From LMUY01 sp965199005 (GTDB lineage: Bacteria > Pseudomonadota > Alphaproteobacteria > Acetobacterales > Acetobacteraceae), in contig CBDAQK010000001.1 in assembly GCA_965199005.1 (NCBI GenBank), forward strand, positions 1,798,001 to 1,862,000: 64,000 bases of DNA. The letters are read 5' to 3'. This document shows, piece by piece, positions 60,242 to 64,000 of this stretch (its first letter is position 1; each line of letters begins with the position of its first letter). The position numbers and the translations under genes are program-made. The notes beneath the pieces were generated by a model. That model had not been told where the DNA came from. It ran no database searches and saw only the letters and a program-made list of their open reading frames with translations.

Positions 60242-60739
60242 GTGGCGCGCCGGTCCGTTACGGAAATCGCCGCGGGTGCAGTGGTTATCCTGGTCGCCGT
60301 CGGTTTCCTGGGCTACGCCGTTGCCAATACAGGGCGCGCCGGGTTGGGCGGATACACCTTGCATGCTGCGTTCGATAATGTGGGCGGGATCTCCAACGGC
60401 TCCGACGTGCGCGTCGCCGGGTTGAAAATCGGCAGCGTGACGAATTTGGCGATCGACCCCAAAAGCTATCAGGCGGTCGCCACCTTCACCGTGCAGCGCG
60501 ACATCAAGCTATCCGTTGATAGCAGCGCCAGTATCGCCACCGGCGGGCTGCTCGGCGGCAATTTCATCTCCCTCGCCACCGGCGGAGACGAGAAATTGTT
60601 GACGGATGGCGGCACCATCACGATTACGCAATCCGCGGTGAACCTTGAAGACTTGCTGGGCAAGTTCATCTTCAATGTTGGAAACCTTGCAGATGCCGCG
60701 CAGAAGCAAATGGACGCACTGAAGAAGCCGTCCCCGTGA
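60242..60739 (+). CDS. MlaD-family lipid transport protein
   Basis: A 165-residue protein with one N-terminal membrane anchor (EIAAGAVVILVAVGFLGYAV) and an MCE domain (LHAAFDNVGGISNGSDVRVA, GLKIGSVTNLAID, GGLLGGNFISLATGG). MlaD subunits in the inner membrane pass phospholipids between inner and outer membranes. The rest of the Mla system (MlaEF) is not in this window. GTG start at 60242; overlap of four bases with the next gene. Its helix at the C-terminus (NVGNLADAAQKQMDAL) supports oligomerisation. Confidence 0.9.
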   Translation: MARRSVTEIAAGAVVILVAVGFLGYAVANTGRAGLGGYTLHAAFDNVGGISNGSDVRVAGLKIGSVTNLAIDPKSYQAVATFTVQRDIKLSVDSSASIATGGLLGGNFISLATGGDEKLLTDGGTITITQSAVNLEDLLGKFIFNVGNLADAAQKQMDALKKPSP

Positions 60740-60948
60740 CAACAGGCGTGCTGACCTGGCCTGGCGCTGATGGCGAGCCGGTCAGTTGCCGGGAGAAGCT
60801 GCGCACCCTGGAGGAAAACCACGCCGAGTTGCGCCAGGTCATGCAGGATGCGTTCGAGGATGCGCTGCTCATGGGGGTGGATGAGGCCGCGATGCGCCGC
60901 ATCCTCGCGGCTTTGGTCGTGGATTTGCGCAGCCCCAAGCGGCTCTGA
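60736..60948 (+). CDS. small conserved protein, unknown function
   Basis: A 70-residue soluble protein (NHAELRQVMQDAFEDALLMG, RRILAALVVDLRSP). It is mostly helical. It overlaps the MlaD gene by GTGA and the DUF2155 gene by TGATG, so it is embedded in a coupled operon and is likely real. I recognise it only as the small protein in this alphaproteobacterial neighbourhood. Function is unknown. Confidence 0.72.
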   Translation: MTTGVLTWPGADGEPVSCREKLRTLEENHAELRQVMQDAFEDALLMGVDEAAMRRILAALVVDLRSPKRL

Positions 60949-61340
60949 TGCGGACCGTTCTACTGACCGTCTTGATGGCGGCTGCTTCTCCGGCGTTCGG
61001 GCAAACTCCGGCACAGCCAGATGCGCCTGCGCCTTCCACACCAGGGAGCTGGGTGCCGCGGGATACGGCGGATTTGCTGGTGCTGGACAAGGTCAATGCC
61101 AAATCCAGCGGCCTGACCCTGAAAGTGGGGCAGGCCGCGGACAATGCCTCGCTCTCGATCTCGTTGCGCGCCTGCTCGGTGCGGCCGCCTGACCAACCGC
61201 AGGATTCGGCCGCCTATCTGGACATCAAGGATAGCCGGCCCGGTGCGCCGGGTTTCCATGGATGGATGTTCAGCAACGAGCCCGCAGTGAACATGTTGGA
61301 GCATCCGGTGTACGACCTGCGTTTGGTTGGTTGCCATTGA
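60948..61340 (+). CDS. DUF2155-domain exported protein
   Basis: A 130-residue protein with a signal peptide (MRTVLLTVLMAAASPAFGQT) and the DUF2155 core: DTADLLVLDKVNAKSSGLTL, ISLRACSVRPPD, and FHGWMFSNEPAVNMLEHPVY. It is a periplasmic beta-rich domain of unknown role and one Cys near the C-terminus (VGCH) besides CSVR may form a disulfide. It is coupled by TGATG to the small upstream gene and by TGATG to the trehalose phosphatase gene. Confidence 0.9.
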   Translation: MRTVLLTVLMAAASPAFGQTPAQPDAPAPSTPGSWVPRDTADLLVLDKVNAKSSGLTLKVGQAADNASLSISLRACSVRPPDQPQDSAAYLDIKDSRPGAPGFHGWMFSNEPAVNMLEHPVYDLRLVGCH

Positions 61341-62062
61341 TGCAAGGCACCCTGCCGCCGTTCGCGCAGACGGCGCTGCTGCTGGATCTGGATGGCACGC
61401 TGCTGGATTTCGCGCTGACGCCCGACGGCGTGGTGGTGCCCGATGGCCTGCCACAAACGCTCGCCCGGTTGTGTGATGAGTTGGCAGGGGCGCTCGCCAT
61501 CATCACCGGCCGGCCAGTCAGCCAGGTCGATGCTTTGCTGCCCGGCATCATTCCCGTCGTTTCCGGCGAACATGGCGGCGCGCTGCGGCCTTCCCTGGGC
61601 GCCCCCTTGCTTCGCGCGGACTTGCCCTGTGTCCCGCCCGGCCTGGTGACCGCAGCGGAGACGCTCGCGGCGGCGTATCCCGGCGTGCTCGTGGAGCATA
61701 AGGCAAGCGGGTTCGTGTTGCATTTCCGCCTGGCGCCGGCGGCGGGTCCCGCGTTGCAGAGGGCGTTGATGGGTTTGATGCAACCGCTGACCGAGCAATT
61801 CCAGGTGCTGGCGGCGAATATGGCCTGGGAAATTCGCCCCCGCGGCGTCGACAAGGGGAGTGCCGTAGAGGCCGTGATGGGGCTGCCGAGCTTTGCCGGC
61901 CGCCGTCCGGTGTTCATCGGCGATGACGTGACCGACGAGGATGGGATGGCGATGGCCCGGCGGATGGGTGGCGCCGGACTCTTCGTGCCGACCGTCTTCG
62001 GCAGCCCCGCCAGGGTGCGGGACTGGCTAACCCGCAGCCGGGGCGACTGGGCGAGTCTTTAG
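61340..62062 (+). CDS. otsB: trehalose-6-phosphate phosphatase
   Basis: A 240-residue HAD-superfamily phosphatase. Motif I is LLLDLDGTLLDF (nucleophile Asp, acid/base Asp), motif II SIT-like LAIITGRPV, and motif III with IGDDVTDEDGMAMARRMGG, the metal-binding end. The Cap region SGEHGGALRP and EIRPRGVDKGSAVEAVM complete the OtsB pattern. It dephosphorylates trehalose-6-phosphate. Start ATG at 61340 shares its first base with the DUF2155 stop; the frame extends to 61262. No otsA is in the window; together with the TreS-like gene at 12889 it suggests trehalose metabolism. Confidence 0.9.
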   Translation: MQGTLPPFAQTALLLDLDGTLLDFALTPDGVVVPDGLPQTLARLCDELAGALAIITGRPVSQVDALLPGIIPVVSGEHGGALRPSLGAPLLRADLPCVPPGLVTAAETLAAAYPGVLVEHKASGFVLHFRLAPAAGPALQRALMGLMQPLTEQFQVLAANMAWEIRPRGVDKGSAVEAVMGLPSFAGRRPVFIGDDVTDEDGMAMARRMGGAGLFVPTVFGSPARVRDWLTRSRGDWASL

Positions 62063-62153
62063 GCGCCAAGTTCAAAATCTGAGTATTCCGTTAGGATTTC
62101 GCTAAGCCGTTTCGAGTATTGTTCCGGTAAGTAATTGTTCCGGAAAAGTTCGT

Positions 62154-64000
62154 ATGATGCGGTGGATTAACAATTGCAGCGTCGGCGTCAAGCTGGCCAG
62201 CAACGTCGTCCTGATGGTTCTGGGCCTGCTGCTGGTCGTCGCCGTGTCGCTCCATTCATCTCACGAGCAAATGGTGAACGACCGGAAGGCCGGTGTGCAG
62301 GGCGTTGTCGAAGTTGCCGCCGGCTATGCCGATGCCCTGGAAGCCGAGGTTGTCGCCGGACATCTCACCCGGGACCAGGCGATAGCTCAATTCGTCAGGC
62401 TGACAATGCCCATTCGCTATCATGGTGAGGGTTACTTTGCCGCCTATACCACTGCCGGGGTCTACATCATCAACCCGGTCAAACCGAGCAGTATCGGCAC
62501 GAACGGAACTGATTTGGTCGACAATTCCGGGCGGCACTTCGTTCAGGACTCGATCGCCGTGGTCAAGCGGGCTGGGGCTGGTTTCTACAACCTCGATTAC
62601 CCGAAGCCAGGGAGCACCACGCCACTTCCGAAGGTCAACTACGCCAAAGGCGTCCCCGCTTGGGACATGATCATCGTGTCGGGCGCCTATATCGATGACC
62701 TGAACGCGGCCTCGCTGCAGCAGGCGCTGGTGCAGGGTCTGATCGCACTCCCCATCCTCCTGATCTGCCTGGCTGGGAGCTTGCTGGTGCAGCACTCGTT
62801 GGCCGGCGGTCTGCGTCAATTGGCCGCCGCCATGAAGAGCCTCGCCAGCGGTGACCTGACGGTCCGGATCCCCGGTCTTCAGCGCAAGGATGAGGTCGGC
62901 ACGATGGCAGGAACCGTGCAGGTGTTCCAGGAAGGGCTGCAGCGTGCCCAATCCCTGGAGGCGGAGGCTGCGGTTGCCGCCGGCCAGGCCCGTGTGGTGC
63001 AGGCGCAAACCGAGGCCGAGCGTGCCGCCATCGCCTCGTCCCAGGCGCATGTCGTGGCGGCGCTGGCCGCCGGGTTGTCGAAGTTGGCGGAAGGGGATTT
63101 GACGTGCGCGATTCCGGATCCGTTCGACAGCGAATACGAGCGGCTGCGGCACGATTTCAACACCACGGTGGCGCAGCTTGGCGACGCAGTCGCCCACATC
63201 GTGACCAGCACCCGCGCCATCACCGCCGGTGCGGGTGAGATCACGGCGGCTGCCGATGATCTGTCGCGGCGGAGCGAGCAGCAGGCCGCCTCACTGGAGC
63301 AGACGGCCGCAGCGCTGGACGAGATCACCGCAACGGTCCGCAAGACGGCATCGGGTGCACAGCATGCGCTCAAGATCGTGTCGGACGCACATGTGGGTGC
63401 CGAGAAATCCGGCCGGGTGATGCAGGATGCCGTATCGGCCATGGGGGCGATCGAGGATTCGGCCAAGAAGGTCGCCCAGATCATCGGGGTGATCGACGAA
63501 ATTGCGTTCCAGACCAATCTTCTGGCGCTGAATGCCGGCGTCGAGGCCGCCCGGGCCGGCGACTCTGGGCGTGGCTTTGCCGTGGTGGCGTCCGAGGTGC
63601 GGGCGTTGGCGCAGCGCAGCGCCGCCGCAGCGAAAGAGATCAAGGCATTGATCTCAACCTCCAGCCAGCAAGTGGCGCGGGGAGCGGAGCTTGTGGGGTC
63701 GACGGGCCGCTCGCTGCACGAGATCGTCGCGCAGGTCGGTCAGATCAACAGCGTCGTCGGCGACATCGCCGCCAGCGCGCACGAACAGGCTTCGGGTCTG
63801 GCGCAGGTGAACATCGCGGTCAACCAGATGGACCAGGTGACCCAGCAGAACGCCGCGATGGTGGAGCAGAGCACCGCAGCCAGCCACGTGCTGGAAAGCG
63901 AGGCGGTGGAGTTGACCCGGCTGACGGGCCGGTTCCGGCTTGCCGCCGACGTCGAGGGGGAACCGGCCCCACGCCATCCTTCCAACGCGATTCAGGTCAG
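62154..64000 (+). CDS. methyl-accepting chemotaxis protein, cut by window end
   Basis: A chemoreceptor of at least 615 residues; the reading frame is open to the last base. It has TM1 (KLASNVVLMVLGLLLVVAVS), a periplasmic single-Cache (sCache_2-like) domain (ARDQAIAQF region, GEGYFAAYTTAGVYIINPVK), TM2 (LIALPILLICLAGSLLVQ), HAMP (GDLTVRIPGL), a second HAMP-like unit (GDLTCAIPDPFD), and the MCP hairpin (QTNLLALNAGVEAARAGDSG, RGFAVVASEVRALAQRS). The usual NAAVEAARAGE is NAGVEAARAGD. Start ATG at 62154 (or 62157). The C-terminal methylation/CheR tether end is outside the window. Direct repeats of ATTGTTCCGG precede the start. Confidence 0.92.
   Translation, partial: MMRWINNCSVGVKLASNVVLMVLGLLLVVAVSLHSSHEQMVNDRKAGVQGVVEVAAGYADALEAEVVAGHLTRDQAIAQFVRLTMPIRYHGEGYFAAYTTAGVYIINPVKPSSIGTNGTDLVDNSGRHFVQDSIAVVKRAGAGFYNLDYPKPGSTTPLPKVNYAKGVPAWDMIIVSGAYIDDLNAASLQQALVQGLIALPILLICLAGSLLVQHSLAGGLRQLAAAMKSLASGDLTVRIPGLQRKDEVGTMAGTVQVFQEGLQRAQSLEAEAAVAAGQARVVQAQTEAERAAIASSQAHVVAALAAGLSKLAEGDLTCAIPDPFDSEYERLRHDFNTTVAQLGDAVAHIVTSTRAITAGAGEITAAADDLSRRSEQQAASLEQTAAALDEITATVRKTASGAQHALKIVSDAHVGAEKSGRVMQDAVSAMGAIEDSAKKVAQIIGVIDEIAFQTNLLALNAGVEAARAGDSGRGFAVVASEVRALAQRSAAAAKEIKALISTSSQQVARGAELVGSTGRSLHEIVAQVGQINSVVGDIAASAHEQASGLAQVNIAVNQMDQVTQQNAAMVEQSTAASHVLESEAVELTRLTGRFRLAADVEGEPAPRHPSNAIQV

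Overview
This window is GC-rich, densely packed chromosomal DNA that looks alphaproteobacterial, most likely from the Rhodospirillales/Acetobacteraceae. The main reasons are the NDUFA12 - MlaD - DUF2155 gene string, an ArsR-methyltransferase fusion (SahR type) directly upstream of cobalamin-dependent methionine synthase, several short perfect palindromes, and many GTG/TTG starts with tightly overlapped operons. No rRNA, tRNA, CRISPR array or intact mobile element was seen. The genus assignment is inference.

Layout. 0.2-7.7 kb: MFS transporter, an alpha/beta-hydrolase cut off by an IS6-family transposase remnant, FAD oxidoreductase, alkylsulfatase-like metallohydrolase, a deleted LysR gene, SDR and TetR. 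7.8-11.2 kb: SMP-30-like protein and two carboxymuconolactone-decarboxylase-like proteins, divergent from an AraC regulator. 11.2-14.9 kb: divergent GH13 enzymes (alpha-glucosidase and trehalose-synthase-like) and a small TUDOR-like protein. 14.9-20.1 kb: a complete dipeptide-type ABC importer. 20.3-23.5 kb: a TerY-P signalling triad (vWA, PP2C, kinase-like) with non-ATG starts. 23.7-30.7 kb: a BKACE enzyme, then a tightly coupled operon of ECF transporter S-AA'-T, BtpA-family protein, SIS isomerase and PfkB kinase, which looks like an uncharacterised uptake and catabolism pathway.

30.7-43.0 kb: a catabolic region with an amino-acid permease, M28-like peptidase, ketopantoate-reductase-like protein, two SDRs lacking the catalytic Tyr, a rare E1alpha-E1beta-lipoyl fusion, a D-2-hydroxyacid dehydrogenase, a GntR regulator, and an amino-acid ABC importer without an ATPase. 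43.1-48.1 kb: acyltransferase, DUF6295-like protein, dienelactone hydrolase, a DUF2786/HExxH gene pair, and a frameshifted flavin monooxygenase. 48.2-52.9 kb: metH with its SahR-type regulator and a palindromic operator, divergent from a small Cys-rich protein. 53.1-56.3 kb: a protein with three methyltransferase domains. 56.6-59.7 kb: an operon of a degenerate ribonucleotide-reductase-like TSCPD protein, RidA and a FemAB-like acetyltransferase. 59.9-62.1 kb: NDUFA12, MlaD, a small protein, DUF2155 and trehalose phosphatase. 62.2 kb to the edge: a chemoreceptor running off the window.

The best candidates for undescribed biology are the ECF/BtpA/SIS/PfkB operon, the triple methyltransferase, the degenerate RNR-like operon, the E1-E1-lipoyl fusion, and the TerY-P triad with its Asn-to-Cys kinase. 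Two 51-bp identical, hairpin-forming repeat copies lie in opposite orientation about 54 kb apart.
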